DNA of 64,000 nt from Limanda limanda (GCF_963576545.1 NC_083654.1:21267622-21331621); one strand, 5' to 3'. Numbered from the stretch's first letter, positions 13,576 through 27,405 are shown. Made by a program: numbers and translations. Notes: a model not told the origin generated them from the letters alone.

Positions 13576-16378
13576 GACTCTGTAGAACTGTGATGAAGGA
13601 CACTGGAACCACGCCCACTTTTGTGGGTGTGGCACATTGTATTTCTGGACTCTTTGTTTGCAGCAGCTACACACTGATCTGTCATTTGATCTTCTGGCCA
13701 CTAGTTGGCGTAGAGACTCACGCAGAGCAACATTATTTTTCTACTGTTGTGTCTCTGGTCACCTGATGAAGATCCACTTCCCTTGTGGCTCCGGTTTGGT
13801 CTCCACCAACTGAAATATCAGTTAGCATGAAGCTTCAAATCTTCTCCTGGACTTATTTTAAAACATCATGTTTTGCTCAAACCTCAAAGACCAAGCTGTA
13901 CTTTTAATGTTTCTAAACTAAATTATCAATTTGTTTTAGGACTTTGATGGAAAAATCTGTGTAAGAAAGTATTTGTTTAATTTTTATAAAGACAGTTTTG
14001 ATTGTAAAATACGTTTAAATGTGTTTAATTAAAGGGCTTACGGCCAATAGAAAACTCTGAAATCTTGTTAATATTTGTATTAGTATATTTTCAGTCTGGT
14101 TGCAAGACATCTGCTAAAATTATGTTTCTGTGATGATATGCGAAGAAAAACAAACATTATCATATATACGATCAAAAAGAGCAGTTATTGAAACTTTAAA
14201 ACAATATTTGTATGTAATGAAACTTTAATGGACGATGTGATAGAGTTTTTGTTGGTTATGACTGTGGTTTACAGTGTTATTCAAAGTTTTTTTTTATTCA
14301 GTGTTTGCATGAATGAGTTTGGTGACAAATTAAATCACTGCATGTTTTATCAACAGCTTCACTGTCGAAAATCTGTTTGAGCCGAGTCTCCGTCCTTCTT
14401 CACGAGAAGAGTTCTGTCTTCACAAATGAACCAATAACTTAGTGGTTTGATTTTTGTGTGTTGATAAACTTCAGATGGTTGATGTTGGTATTGTTGGAAC
14501 CTTTTAAGGACGGACTCTTGGGTTGTGGAATCATCTGTTGTCTCACTTATGACAAACGCAGCAGCAGATTCTCCAGGTTTTCAACACAACAGGAAACATT
14601 ATGTATATAAATCTATAAGATTATTTCAAACAACAGACAAACGCATTCACTCGTGTTTGTACCTTGAAAAAGAGAAGAAAGCTCGAATCAACGATTACAG
14701 CGACAGAGAGATTTGGATGTTAAGACAGATGCTTTCAAATGCTGCACAGAAGATTATGTCAATAATCTCCCCAGTCAGGGGAATAAGAGAGAGAGAGAGA
14801 GAGATTGACATAATAAAGGCCGAGCAGCGCAGATGAGCCGGGCTGTGAGGTCACGGAACCGTATGTGAGAGTAATTGAAAATGTAAATTACGAGCTTGAA
14901 TTATACAACAGTTTATGTAAGATGAAAGTCTAACACCACTTCAGACTCGGATGATTTATCTGCTTTGTTCCAGAAGATGAAAGGGTTAATTTATTCATTT
15001 ATTCACACAACAGTCTCCGTTCTGATTTAAATGGCGATAAAAAACATTTTTCATTTTGTTTTGATAATCACATTTTCAATTTTAATATGATTCTTAGTCA
15101 TAATTTCCAAGTCGGATTAATGTCCGTCAAGGTGGAGACTTAATTTTGATGACATCATCAGTGACATCACTAATCCCTTATATCGTTAAACTATTTAAAA
15201 ACAGCGTAGAAGAGAATATTTGAGTTCAATCAGGACAAAGGCTCTGACCTGGAAATGAAACCGGCAGACGTCTCACAGAATTTGGGGCAAGAAAGCAAAG
15301 TAGTTCTTCTCATTATGAAAGGATATTAATCTTTAATACTGTTATCTGCGTTTGTCTTGTGCGACTTAAGAACTCGGCCGTTGTGAAGCCGGGACAGCTG
15401 TGAACATCTGGAGATCTGAGGAGGAATGAAAGACTTCAGCTCTTGTTTTTAAAGATTTATTCGAGGAAAGGAAACGAGCTAAATAAGTTGGAGAAAGACA
15501 GAAATGATGAAAGGTTTCGCTCCGTTGTTTCCTGCTCATCTGGGCTCAGGCTGTGGAGGTCATAGGCCACGCCCCCTGAGGTGGTCCCAGGCCTGATGGG
15601 ATCCAGGGTCCCTCCGGTTCTGGGTCCAGTTGGGTGTAAACCTGCTGAGCCCCCAAAGTCCTGATGTCCTAACCACCTCAACTTCCTACAAACAACATCT
15701 CCTCTGCGTCCACAACTCAACACGGATGAAACGTTTCTCACTCTGGTGCCGACGAAGCCGAGGAACAATGTCCTGCTTGTTCTGGATAATCCACCGAACG
15801 GAAAACTGTTCCTAATCAGAACTACGCACAGTGGGGAATGTGGATTAGAGGATCAGACTTTGACTTTCCCAAATGTAATTTACTTTGTTTTTACAAACTG
15901 TCATGTCGTCTGTTATTTTAAAAACAGACCTCGAATACGCACCACTCCACTAGAACACTCACATGTAGCCTCATGGATGAATTACACACTGTCAAAGACA
16001 CAAAGTTGTACAATAATCACCCACTGCACTTTACTGCAGCTTTTAAAAAACACCTCAGGGTAGAAACTACAGACTCCGACATGGGCTGCTCAGGTGAGAA
16101 GAACATATAATCATAACTGTAGCGTCGCTTGAACTCATGCAACAGGTTATGATAGTAAAAGGTTTGTCGAGCTGCTGAAACACCTTCACAAATCACGTTT
16201 GTAAAGTTAATATGACACTTTTTAGAAATTCTATATGTGCTTCATCTATTTAGACCTAGTGAAAAATCTATATATTTATAGTTAGTTATAAAAGTTTAGT
16301 AATCAGGCCACACTGTCACAAGGGGGCGCTGCTGCCTGCTCCATGACAGACACCGGTCCACTAGAGGGGGGGGGGGGG
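13576..16378. other. gsg1l2 3' flank and intergenic spacer
   Basis: The first several hundred bases are probably gsg1l2 3' UTR, but I cannot fix a polyadenylation signal. The remainder has only short unremarkable frames, including a 103-codon frame at 14525-14836 with no recognisable family. No RNA gene is seen. Confidence 0.4.
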
Positions 16379-16780
16379 TTAAAGGTTCAGTGGGTAAGAT
16401 GCAGGTGAAAGGATCTATTGGCAGAAATTGAATATAAAATAATCTGTAAGTGATGTTTTCACGAGTGTTTAATAATATAAATTGTACAAATTGTTGTTTT
16501 CTTTACCCTAAAATGGGCCCTTATATTTAAATACTTTATATTTAAATACTTTATATTTAAATACTTTATATTTACATCGGAGCGGCTCCAGTCTACGGAG
16601 GCAGCCATGTTTTATTACAGTGGCCCGGGCTGTATAAACTAAACCTTGTGAAGCTACCACAGGTTCTCGTTCATGTTTGGAAGTGTGTGTGTGTGTGTGT
16701 GTGGGGAGGTGAGGGGTGTTCAGCTGCAACGTGACACTTCACCACTAGAGGTCACTAAATCCTACACACTGAACCTTTAA
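16379..16780. mobile_element. TTAA-bounded MITE (piggyBac-like ends)
   Basis: The ends are TTAAAGGTTCAGTG and CACTGAACCTTTAA, exact inverse copies bounded by TTAA, the piggyBac target. I recognise the sequence as a widespread teleost repeat. Inside is a local triplication of TTTATATTTAAATAC (16519-16575) and a GT run (16685-16702). It lies just downstream of the visinin/recoverin gene (minus strand). No ORF is present. Confidence 0.75.
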
Positions 16781-16999
16781 CTCTAACATGTATTTCCTGC
16801 TCTGTGTGGTAAAGACATCTGTTCTGAGGAGATTCTGGAGCGATGTGGTGACTGGTCCCAGTTGCTATGTGCTCACAACTTGTGAAGGTGCTGTCAGGTG
16901 CCATTGCATCAGCAGGGTGGGGGGGGTGTGGGGGTGTGGGGATGGAGGGGGGGGACAGAAGTGGAGCCAGATGAAGAACGAACACATCTGACACAACAG

Positions 17000-18304
17000 T
17001 TACTTCGTGGGCTGGTACTGAATCAAGCGAAGAGCGACTTCATTTTCCATAACTCCCTTGATGAACTCTCCCTCTGCAACTCGGTCTGGACGGAGAGAAG
17101 AAGAAAAGTTAGGATCACGTGACTGAAACGACTGGAACAGAAACAACATGGCGTCCTTTCTCTGCTCTCACCGTTGTCGCCCTTTTCAAAGAACTTCCAG
17201 AGTTTGTCGGCTCTCTTCTCAGCGGAGTTCTCATCGTTGGGCAGAGCGGCCAGCTCGTCTTTAGGAATCAGCTTGAAAATGGCCTGTTGGCAAAAAACAA
17301 ACCAGATGAATTCTGCTCCAGTGGAAAGTTCACGTTCTACTTTCACGTCGGCGAACAGAGAACAACCATCGCTCCTAAATCCTCCTTTAATCTGGACCAC
17401 ACGTCCGTGAGCTGATTGTGTGTCTGTGGATAGAAACAGCAACAAAGTGCTGCGGTGCCCTGGATGTGATCATACATCTGTGATTATGTGTCATAAACAT
17501 ATAATCAACACTTTGGCAGCTTCTCTACGATCGACTGGATCCAGAATATACTGGATCAGCATCAGAAGCATTTTACCTTTCAAGAGATCCACGGATCACA
17601 GATCTACTGGTTTCTGAAAGAGACGATTACTGCAAAGACATTGACAACGAATGTTGAATCTGGGATTCATTCACACCTTCTGCAGACTGAATAATTATCT
17701 GGTTATTTATTTAAACTTAAACACTTTTTTCTAACGTCTCTCATTAATGTCCTCACATGGTCATTTCTGAAATTGTACCAAAGTGTAAAATAAATGAAAT
17801 AGGGGAAAGCTTTTGCCAAATTTCCAGATGGGAGCAGTTCTTTATTTTGAAAATGTCAAAGTCCAAAATATGTTTTTTTTCCCGTCCCCATGAACACGTT
17901 TCCCCGATGTTTCCAGAACTCACCGTGCAGATCTCCTTGACCTCGGCCTTGGTGATGTACCCGTTCTTGTCCACGTCGAACAGCGAGAAGGCCCACTCCA
18001 GCTTCCTGGTGGTCTTCCCTGTGGACGTCATGTGGAGAGCGATGATGTACTCCTTGAAGTCCAGCGAGTCGTCGTCGTTGGTGTCGAAGGAGCGGAAGAC
18101 GTGTTGGGCGTACGTGTCGGCGTCGCTGTCTGGGAAGAACTTACTGTAGATGTTCTGGAACTCCTCTTTGGAGATGCGGCCCGTTGGACACTGCCTCTTG
18201 AAGTTCTCGTACCACTGAGCGATCTCGGTCTCTGAGAACTTGGTGTTGAGCTTCAGATCCTCCAGGATCTCCTTCGACACGGCGCCGCTCTTGCTGTTGC
18301 CCAT
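17000..18304 (-). CDS. rcvrn: Visinin/recoverin-type neuronal calcium sensor
   Basis: Exons (coding order) 18304-17924, 17283-17172 and 17085-17000 join in phase to 192 residues. Recoverin-family proteins are myristoylated EF-hand sensors that regulate rhodopsin kinase in photoreceptors. MGNSKSG at the N terminus is the myristoylation site. EF-hand 1 is degenerate (CPTGRI), EF2 (DTNDDDSLDF) and EF3 (DVDKNGYITK) are canonical loops, and EF4 is degenerate (KGDNDRVAEGEF). The length and the end LRLIQYQPTK match chicken visinin (192 residues, ending in QYEPKK) rather than the longer 200-residue mammalian recoverin, so this is probably the cone-type visinin orthologue. For exon 3 I chose the acceptor before ACCGAGTTG because it restores DRVAEGEF; a later AG (before AGGGAG) would delete four residues. 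The gene is convergent with gsg1l2. Confidence 0.9.
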
Positions 18305-20633
18305 GGTCGGTGGCGTTGGCGACGTTTGACAGGTTTTATCCGAGTGTGACTCTGAGCTGTTGATGCACAGCTTCTCCTCCTCTGCTCTGTGGACGTGGGG
18401 AACAGAAGCTTCGGGATCGCTGCAGAGTCCTGGTCCCGGCCGGAAACTCAGCGAGAAGCAAGTGCTGTGAAGAGAGCAGAAGCAGCTTGGTAAGCTCGTT
18501 AAGCCAATCAGCCGTCGGTAATACCAGCGAGAGTTGTCACGGACAAAGTTAAACTCAGGTCAGAGACGATCTGCTTGTTTATTTATCCAACGTTTGAATT
18601 GTGGAGCTTCAGAAGGTTTTTGGAAAGACTTTGATCATTTGTTATTTAAAGATTAACTGCAAGCCAGGTTTTAATAGGAATGAGAGAACTTCAGTCAGGT
18701 CGTCTAGAGAGAGGACAGGATGGTAATCATGTGGCTCTATTCTAGTCTGTAAACTCATTGAGTTAAAACTACTTCTTCTACTTCTGTTGCCTTCTGAAAA
18801 CCAAGCATTTATAACGTGTGCAGGAAGATGCTTTTAATGGATCCAATGTGAAAGAAACCCCAGAGTCTGGAGGAGCCATGTTAACGAAGGTCAATTAAGA
18901 CTTAAGTCAAAGTCAAAGTCGACTCTGCACGGACGAGCTGCTCAGGATCCTCAGAGGGTTCAAGTTAACCAGCGGCTCAGTCAACATCTCCAACTGTTAG
19001 TGTCTCACCTCTGAAACCAGTTCACTGCAATTAGCCTCAAACTGGGTCAAACAATCCACTACACAATCCTGCACAGCTGCAGCTGAACTCAATAAGTATG
19101 GATTCCATTCTGGACTGCAGAACATTAACTGACCTGATTAAACATCTCAACATGTTTTGTCTTTAAAAACTTTCCTAGATTGGTACAAAAAGATAAATCT
19201 ACATTTACTTTACCTCAGTTTTCAAGAGTTAAAAGAAATATAAACTTAAATTATTATGTGTAATTGTAACAATGCTGATTAGACATAGGACATAATAAAT
19301 AACAAAAATGGAAATTTGGTTCTAATTTATCTTAATGCAAATAGGTAAAACAATATCAGATAATTTTTTTTTACAATAAATAAAAAATTTCACAATTTTA
19401 TAAGTTGTGAGTATATATTGTGAGTATATCAGCTGTATAGTCAAAATAATTTATATAAAAAAGAGAGTAACCGAAAAGAGAACAAACTACATAAAAAAAA
19501 ATGTCCTCAAAGAAAAGAAAGCACAACTCAATTTACTGGATTAAATGAAAGTGACAGCACCACCAGCCCCAGAAGAGAAGCTCCGCTGGTTCTGTTGGTG
19601 AAGTCTTTGTTGTGTTGATATTTGCTGGTGTTGTGCGTTTGTTTCCTACCTGTGTGAGCAGCTGGCGAGTCCAACACAAACACTGAAGCTCTGCCTGCGA
19701 GCAGCAAATCAGCCTGTCAGGATAAGTCAATTAAACTGGATCATGGTGACGCGGAGCCAGGGCGACACCCAGTGAACCCCCCCGAGCCTCCGAGAGGCCG
19801 CGGCTCATCCGAGTGGTTCACAAACACAACTGCAGGAAGCTCGTTCCAGGACACACAACTCCTGCAGAATTAATCCATGTTGGTTTGGTTTTTAAATTTT
19901 ACCTTGGCAAAGGAAACCGAGACACAAAAAATCAGTTTATTGTATTTGTTTCGAGAATAATTCTTATAATTCACAGGATGATTTATTGAATCCTTCAGTT
20001 GCTTCTGGACTCATCACTCACAGGTTTTAATAAGCTCACACTGAATTTCTTCTTCATTTCAAAACTGATTTTATATGTTATGACGCTACAGAGTTATGAG
20101 AACATATTTATATCACATCAGTAAAATGTGCTTTAATTGCAGCTGTTTGTATCCTGGAATATTCCGTCAGTTATGAAGCACCTTCTGTTTTTTATTACAA
20201 TAAATTATAGCAGTGAGAAGAAATGCATAGTTGATTTGTGTTGAACTGTGATGTATGAATGCAGGTCTTTAATTTTATTGATTAATCAATACTTATATAA
20301 TAGTACAATCTACGACAAGAACAACACAAACTATCTCCTCAGAAATGACGACCTCTGTGTTTATAATAATTAAAGTATAGATTAATAAATACAGGATATA
20401 TAACTGCCATTGCATTAAAACAGTAGATTTTAATTTTAAATATTAAAATTTAGAAATGTATTTAACATGACTCGTTATTTTAAAGGTTTGTGTCACACAT
20501 TTGACACAAACATTTGAAAGACAAATTTGACTTTAAATATATCAAATTTGAAAAACGTCCATGAAAAAGAATAATTCAACACACATCATTGTGTGTTTCA
20601 GGTCATCATTATGGGATTTGATGCACTGAGAAG
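18305..20633. other. Upstream region of the visinin/recoverin gene and AT-rich spacer
   Basis: The first few hundred bases left of the gene's start (on its strand, 5') should hold its promoter, with a CCAAT motif near 18505. I could not identify a TATA box or a clear photoreceptor-type site. The rest is AT-rich spacer with no convincing exon. Confidence 0.4.
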
Positions 20634-20977
20634 CAGTGGTGTATAAAGTACTTGAAAGCCATACTTGAGTAAAAGTACTGATATCTTACCTGAAAGTGAC
20701 TTCGGTAAAAGTAGAAGTCACCCGTCAGAAAATGACTTGAGTAAAAGTCTTAAAGTAGCTCATATTAAAAGTACTTAAGTATCAAAAGTATCTGGTGTTG
20801 AAATGTACTTAAGTATCAAAAGTAAAAGTACAAGTACCAAAATTAAAAATGCAAAGTGCTTTTTATAGTAGGCCTATACAGACACAAAACAATCCAAAAT
20901 GTTTCTCCTCAAGATTTAAGAAACATTTTAACAACAATATGAATATAATGTATATAATGTAAAAAAATGTAACCCTA

Positions 20978-21056
<79 letters not shown>

Positions 21057-21247
21057 ACCTCCGCTGCTCAAGTAACGAGCCAGTTTGAGAATGTAAGAAG
21101 TAGAAAGTACACATATTTTTGTTCAAATGTAACGAGTAAAAGTAAAAAGTCGTCAGGAAAAGAAATACTCAAGTAAAGTACAGATATGTGAAAAATCTAC
21201 TTAAGTACAGAAACAAAGTATTTCTACCTCGTTACTTCCCACCACTG
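20634..21247. mobile_element. hAT-like MITE with ACTTAAGTA-type interior and GA expansion
   Basis: The ends CAGTGGTGTATAAAG and TTCCCACCACTG are imperfect inverse copies. The flanks are exact 8-bp duplications CTGAGAAG (20626-20633, 21248-21255). The interior is rich in AAGTACTTAAGTA and GTAAAAGTA motifs, as in a very common teleost repeat. A GA tract of about 74 bp (20981-21054) splits it. It is non-coding. Confidence 0.85.
20981..21054. repeat. (GA)n microsatellite
   Basis: A perfect GA run inside the hAT-like MITE. The Ser-Leu and Arg-Glu frames over it are artefacts. Confidence 0.95.
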
Positions 21248-21255
21248 CTGAGAAG

Positions 21256-22739
21256 TCATGGGAGGTGAGATGTGGTATTGACACGTGTCACGGGTCAAAG
21301 ATCCAATGGAAAGCATGGACGCCCTGCAGCTCCCCCCCCCCTGCTGTGAGCATGTCAGCTGACTGATCCTGGCACAAACACGTTGCCTGATAACTTTCCT
21401 CTGTGAGAACAAACCGGATCAACTGAGGTGACAAGAGGAAGCAAATAACTTCCGAACTTACCTGTGAGGACTTGAGACCCGGACGGTGGATAGCAGATGG
21501 ATTTAACAGCTGAGTTTTCACTGCTGATCCACCATCTGCTCGGCTGTAACACATCAACACAGAGAGACCTGCTCCCTCTGAAGCACCTGAGGTCAGAGGT
21601 CAGACTGTAACGACCTGTGACCAACCCTCTCCTCTTCATCACTTCTCTGCCAGCTCATAAAAATGTATTTAACACTTCTTTAGATAATTTACTGCTGTGA
21701 GGGAGAGAAGGAGAAGCGTTAGCAGAGGAAGCTTTGGAGGAAGTTTGAAAATCTGCTCTTAGGTTCCAGGGAGATTTTGTTAACGCCCCAAATTATTGTT
21801 ACGGTAGTGGGGTGATGCAACATACACAAAGAAACTGATGATTTCCCTCAAATGCATAAAAACTAAATAACAAGTCTGTTGTGAAAAATGATTTCAGTTA
21901 AAGTGCAGAATGTTGGGTCATTCAAGTAAATCACTGAAGTACAGCGTAGATCCACGTACAGTATATTCTTGTAATTGAGAAACTTTTTCAGGTATCTGTA
22001 CTTTACCTGAGTATTTGAAGTATTTGTACTCTGTTACTTTCCAGCTCTGCTCGTAGCTGCTCATTGGCACAATGTGTGACTCACTGGTTTGTGTAACGCT
22101 GCGTGAACACACAATGCAACATGCACATGAACTGTAGGGGAGGTGTGGAAGTTCTGAAGAGAAGCTAAGTTAGAAGATCGTGACATAATATCATCAAACA
22201 GGAACAAGGACCCGTGAGCTCGTCCACTGTTTGTTCATTAATCTGATGACACAACCACCTGCAGTCCACCCCCCCCCCCCCCAACCCCCCCCAGGCGGAG
22301 CGGCTGGATGCTTTAATGCAGGACAAGTATAGATCGGCATCGACACTAAGCTCTGTTGGCAAAGCACTGATCTCTCCTCTGTATTAAATAAAACAACTTA
22401 ATTCCCCTGCTGACGTGCTGAGGCCTAACTGAGGCCTTGCTCCTGGCACCGGCGCCGCCTCTACAGGTGATCTGGGTTCTGCCATCTGGCCGCCGAGGCT
22501 TTGGAGATCTGTGAGGACGAGGAGAGGACACGCAGACCCAAAGTCATCTTCACTCTCAGATGGACGCTCAGGCTGCGTGGACTCAGAGTCAAACACTGAC
22601 CCAGAGTTTCACTCAGAGTCAAGAGACGAGTTTTCTCTCAGGTAGATTCTGAGTCTGGTTTGAATGTCGGATAATTTGAATAAACTAGTAATTTCTGTGA
22701 TTTTGACTTCATCTACTTATTTTTGAATAATTTCACTAA
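21256..22739. other. Intergenic spacer, no gene seen
   Basis: It contains a C-run near 22267-22290 and another short block resembling the ACTTAAGTA-type repeat around 21895-22050. No frame resembles a known protein. Confidence 0.4.
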
Positions 22740-23553
<814 letters not shown>

Positions 23554-24031
23554 AAATCAAGACCAACTTCCTGTTTTGATTCCTGTCCTGTTTTCTGACA
23601 TGAAACTAAATAAAAACCTCCTCGATATCGTGTTGCACCTCAGATTCTGTCTGTCAATAGAAAGTGTAGCTTCCTTCCAACAGGGATTTTCCTTCCAGGC
23701 TGCGACGACGACGACAGGGTTTTATCTGATTCGAGGTTTCCCTCTCTTGGCTTGAAGATGAATCTCCCACCTCTGACCCACAACCTGCTTTAGACGGAGT
23801 TCTAGGAAAGAAAATCCTGTGGCTGAGAGGAATGAGAGGGGGATTAAAAACAATGAGCAGACGGAGAGAAAGAGACAGAGGCAGTACAGATAGAGACCTT
23901 ATAGATAGATAGATTGTGCTAAGTATATATGTAAATACGTGTGTGTACATATATATATATATATATTTATTTTATTTTAATTATTTTGCCTGTTTTTAAA
24001 TAAAAGGTATGAAAATTGTCTTGGTCGTGAC

Positions 24032-24726
24032 TAGGGTTGCAAAGGGGCGGAACGTTTCCGGTAAATTTCCGGAAACTTTCCGGAAACTTTCCATGGGAAT
24101 ATTAAGCTCGGGAATTTTTGGAATTTTGAAAAAAAACAACTATGCAAATTAAACGCTGAGCAACAAAAACATCATTCAAAACTATATTTTAAAGATGTAT
24201 GGAACGTTGAGTTTCAACCCTCCACTGTGCATTCTTCCATCACATGCACAGATAACTCCCAGCATGCTTCACTCTACAGCAGGGCTATTGAGGCCTGCTG
24301 TAGAGTGAAGGACTAGTCAGGTAAGTTTCCATGATATTACTGGGAAAATATATTAGCATGCTGATTGAGGATTGTTCATCTGTTCATCTAGACTATTTCC
24401 ATTCATTTATCCATCAATTGACATTTCACCCCATCCAATGTAGAAGGAAAGGCTGTGTACATTTGCAAATACTGTGCAAAGACCTATGTTAAGAATGACA
24501 CAAAGATGCAGAAGCATATAGTCAAGTGCCCAAAGTTTCCTCAGGGCTCAAATCAGCCTATGACAAAACAAAATGTTTATATTTATGTCTGTATATGACA
24601 AGGTAAATACAGTTAGTATAAATTACCCACAACATTTCCAGTTTATTCCCGTTAATTCCCGTATATTCCTGTTAATTCCCATGGAAAGTTTCCAACTTTG
24701 AATATTCCCGGAATTTTGCAACCCTA
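24032..24726 (+). mobile_element. hAT-like element with BED remnant, copy 2 (internally deleted)
   Basis: Same family as 6-819, in the opposite orientation, flanked by perfect 8-bp duplications GTCGTGAC (24024-24031, 24727-24734). It retains the hairpin near 24272-24315 and the C-x2-C...H-x3-C part of the BED exon (about 24425-24597). A deletion joins the interior directly to CATTTCACC, removing the ATG, the MPRALSHVWR segment and its acceptor. It lies just beyond the tmem238 polyadenylation signal. Confidence 0.88.
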
Positions 24727-24799
24727 GTCGTGACCAGAGATGATTTTATATCGTTGATAATGAATTAAAAACAAACTTGTCTCTGAGGTATAAAAAGCT

Positions 24800-24805
24800 T
24801 TTATT
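24800..24805 (-). terminator. Polyadenylation signal of tmem238
   Basis: AATAAA on the minus strand, about 200 bp beyond the tmem238 stop codon. Confidence 0.55.
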
Positions 24806-25009
24806 GAAATCCATGATGCTGAGATTCAGTCTCGTTCAAACACTAAAGAACATTCAGGGATTTTGTAACAGAACAACACGTTTACAGGTTAAATGTTTGT
24901 GACCAGCTTGTAACACAGTTTGATTCCGGCTCTGTTTCTCATCTTAATACTGACGAACACTGGAATCCAACACTCGAGGGTTTAAAATGAGATGTATCCA
25001 TGCCCGGGC

Positions 25010-25442
25010 TCAGCGGTGGCCCCGGTAGATGCGGATCTTGCGGCTGAGGTTGCGAGCGAGTCGGTCCACCGCGCTGCCGATGTGTCCCAGCTCCTTCTTG
25101 GACGTCAGGCCGTCGATGTTCCCGCTGTACCACAGCACCCAGCCGGCCAGAGACATGAGCACCAGCAGCGCTCCTGCAAGACGCCAACACACCCGATGAT
25201 CAGTATCTCAATCAATCCATAAACAGCATCCAGACAAAGGTTAAACCACATCAGTTCTACTTCTGATTCCAACTCATCGGACGTCACGTACCAGTATAAA
25301 CCAGTAAGTCTCCGAAGTCCTGTCCGTTGATTTCCAGGTGGGCGAAGACTCCCACCAGCAGAGCGGCTCCACCCAGTAAGTCCATCAGCACGGCCCAGGC
25401 CAGAGCCACTTTACAGTGAGAGAGGCCGTCACAGAGGCCCAT
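25010..25442 (-). CDS. tmem238: Transmembrane protein 238
   Basis: Exons 25442-25292 and 25173-25010 (coding order) join in phase to 104 residues. The protein starts MGLCDGLSHCKVALAWAV, then has two membrane segments (about residues 10-32 and 45-66) separated by FAHLEINGQDFGDLLVY. The second helix ends ALLVLMSLAGWVLWYSGNI, followed by a short basic cytosolic tail (RLARNLSRKIRIYRGHR). GVFAxLxxxGxDFGDLLxYxGALLV and GWxLWYxGNI are the conserved core of TMEM238. The fish tail is much shorter than the human one. The function of the family is unknown. CCTCCAG lies just before the start region, so a 5' UTR intron is likely. Confidence 0.88.
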
Positions 25443-25484
25443 CGCGAACCTGGAGGAGGACACAGATGTTCCAGATGTTTCCTG

Positions 25485-25680
25485 GATGTGAAGGAAACAA
25501 GGTCGTTACCTGGATGTGAAGGAAACAAGGTTGTTACCTGAATGTGAAGGAAACAAGGTTGTTACCTGAATGTGAAGGAAACACAGATGATTCCTGAATG
25601 TGAGGGAAACAAGGTCTTTACCTGGATATGAAGGAAACAAGGTCGTTTCCTGAATGTGAAGGAAACACGGATTCACATGA
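25485..25680. repeat. About 28-bp minisatellite upstream of tmem238
   Basis: Six to seven copies of a CCTGGATGTGAAGGAAACAA-type unit, alternating CCTGGATGTG and CCTGAATGTG. It lies 40-240 bp upstream of the tmem238 start, probably in its 5' UTR intron. Confidence 0.85.
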
Positions 25681-26516
25681 AAACTGCAGCTGCTCAATAA
25701 TAATCCGACCCTGATTTAATAAAAACATAATGTACTGTTGTCCCTGTGATGTTAGTTTATAAATAAACTGCCTTTAAATAACCATAAGAGCTGCAGTTGC
25801 ATGTTTCAGATCTAAATATGAAGGTTTACTCTGATGTGGGTTGAAGTTAAGAGAGAAAAATATATACACTTCAAAAATAGTTTTATGTTGATAAATATAT
25901 ATATATATAGAAGTATATTATAGTAGTTTGTGATGTTTTAATAAATGTGAATACAAACTAATGCTACGTGCTGTAATGGAAGTTAAAGAGAATAACTTGA
26001 CTGCAGCAGTTTATATAAATCAACACAAAAACAGATGGTTTATTATAATATTATTGTTTGGAGGTTTTGTAAAACACTTATATGTGATTAGTCTTGTTTT
26101 TAGTTGACTATTTTTATTAGTGATCAATATCATAGATACAGACACATTTAGATATGGAGGATATCTATAGATCCTATAGGTTTCACTGAACTCTTTCTTT
26201 CTCTAACGTGTGAATCCAGGTGTTTTACACGTTGAATCAGATTCAGATCAAATCTTCTTCACATAAACGTTTCTCTCAGTTCGATTCTTTCCACATTAAA
26301 ACAGAAACTTTTGATTTGAACTCACTTCTTCCCGTTGTTCGTTGATTTAAAGTTTTTAATCCTTTCCGCTTCTTTTCACTTCCGCATTTACGTTCCTCCA
26401 CCTGAGCCCCGCCCTCAGGTGGCCTACTTCCGGTTTCCTCTTCTTCTTCCTCTTCGGTTTATTTACAAATAAATATATAATCACTCAGACTGAAAAAGAA
26501 AACCACTGAGTTGCAG

Positions 26517-27015
26517 TTTAAACTAAATCTAATAAAATAAAACTCTACTAACTCACATGTTTAAACTATTATCTTATTTTTCTTTTTAATTTAACTATTC
26601 ATTTAATGAATAGTTTATCACAGATTTACTAAATTAAAACTTTACTAACTCACATGTTTAAACGATTATCTTAATTTTCATTTTAAATTAACTATTAACT
26701 AAATGAATAGTTTATCACAGATTAAATAAATTAAAACTCTACTAACTCACATGTTTAAACTATTATCTTATTTTTCCTTTTAATTTAACTATTAACTAAA
26801 TGAGTAGTTTATAACAGATTTAATAAATTAAAACTCTACTAACTCACATGTTTAAACGATTATCTTATTTTTCCTTTTAATTTAACTATTAACTAAATGA
26901 ATAGTTTATCACAGATTTAATAAATTAAAACTCTACTAACTCACATGTTTAAACGATTATCTCATTTTTCCTTTTAATTTAACTAATAATTAAATGAATA
27001 GTTTATCACAGATTT
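26517..27015. repeat. Tandem array of a 97-bp unit, about five copies
   Basis: AACTCTACTAACTCACATG recurs at 26541, 26638, 26735, 26832 and 26929, an exact 97-bp period. Each unit also has TTTAACTATTAACTAAATGA and TAGTTTATCACAG. It is AT-rich and non-coding, located between tmem238 and ccdc106, which are transcribed away from each other. Confidence 0.9.
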
Positions 27016-27393
27016 ATTATGACAGATTTATCTACAAATATAAATATAAAAACTAAAGTTGTAATGATAATCATGACATATTTGTATCATATTAATATCA
27101 TTATTATTGTTGTTATTATAGTATATCCGGTTTTTGAAAGACGTCATTTCCTTTTCTACAATCCCAAGTATATAATGTTAAAGTTTTGGGTGAATATTAA
27201 ATTGACTGTGAATGAATTAGTGAGTTTAAACATTGTTTTGAACTATGTGCTGTTGATTCTCTGTGAGTTTATGTTGTTTTTGCTGTGGGTGTTTTTATTT
27301 GATTTAACTTCATCGCAGACTTTTATTTTGCTAATCACGTGTAATCCGCATGCCCCTCTTCTGAAAGTTTTTACGCCTGCCTGAGGTTCGTCG

Positions 27394-27405
27394 TGCGCAT
27401 GCGTG
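27394..27405 (+). promoter_or_regulatory. NRF1-like palindromic site near the ccdc106 5' end
   Basis: TGCGCATGCGTG closely matches the NRF1 consensus YGCGCAYGCGCR, a common TATA-less promoter element. A possible 5' UTR donor (ATCAGGTAATT, 27444-27454) and an acceptor at 27537-27538 follow, consistent with a first non-coding exon here. Confidence 0.4.

Noticed and set aside
17023..17445. 140-codon minus-strand frame as a separate gene
   Set aside because: It contains the second exon of the visinin/recoverin gene read through both splice sites.
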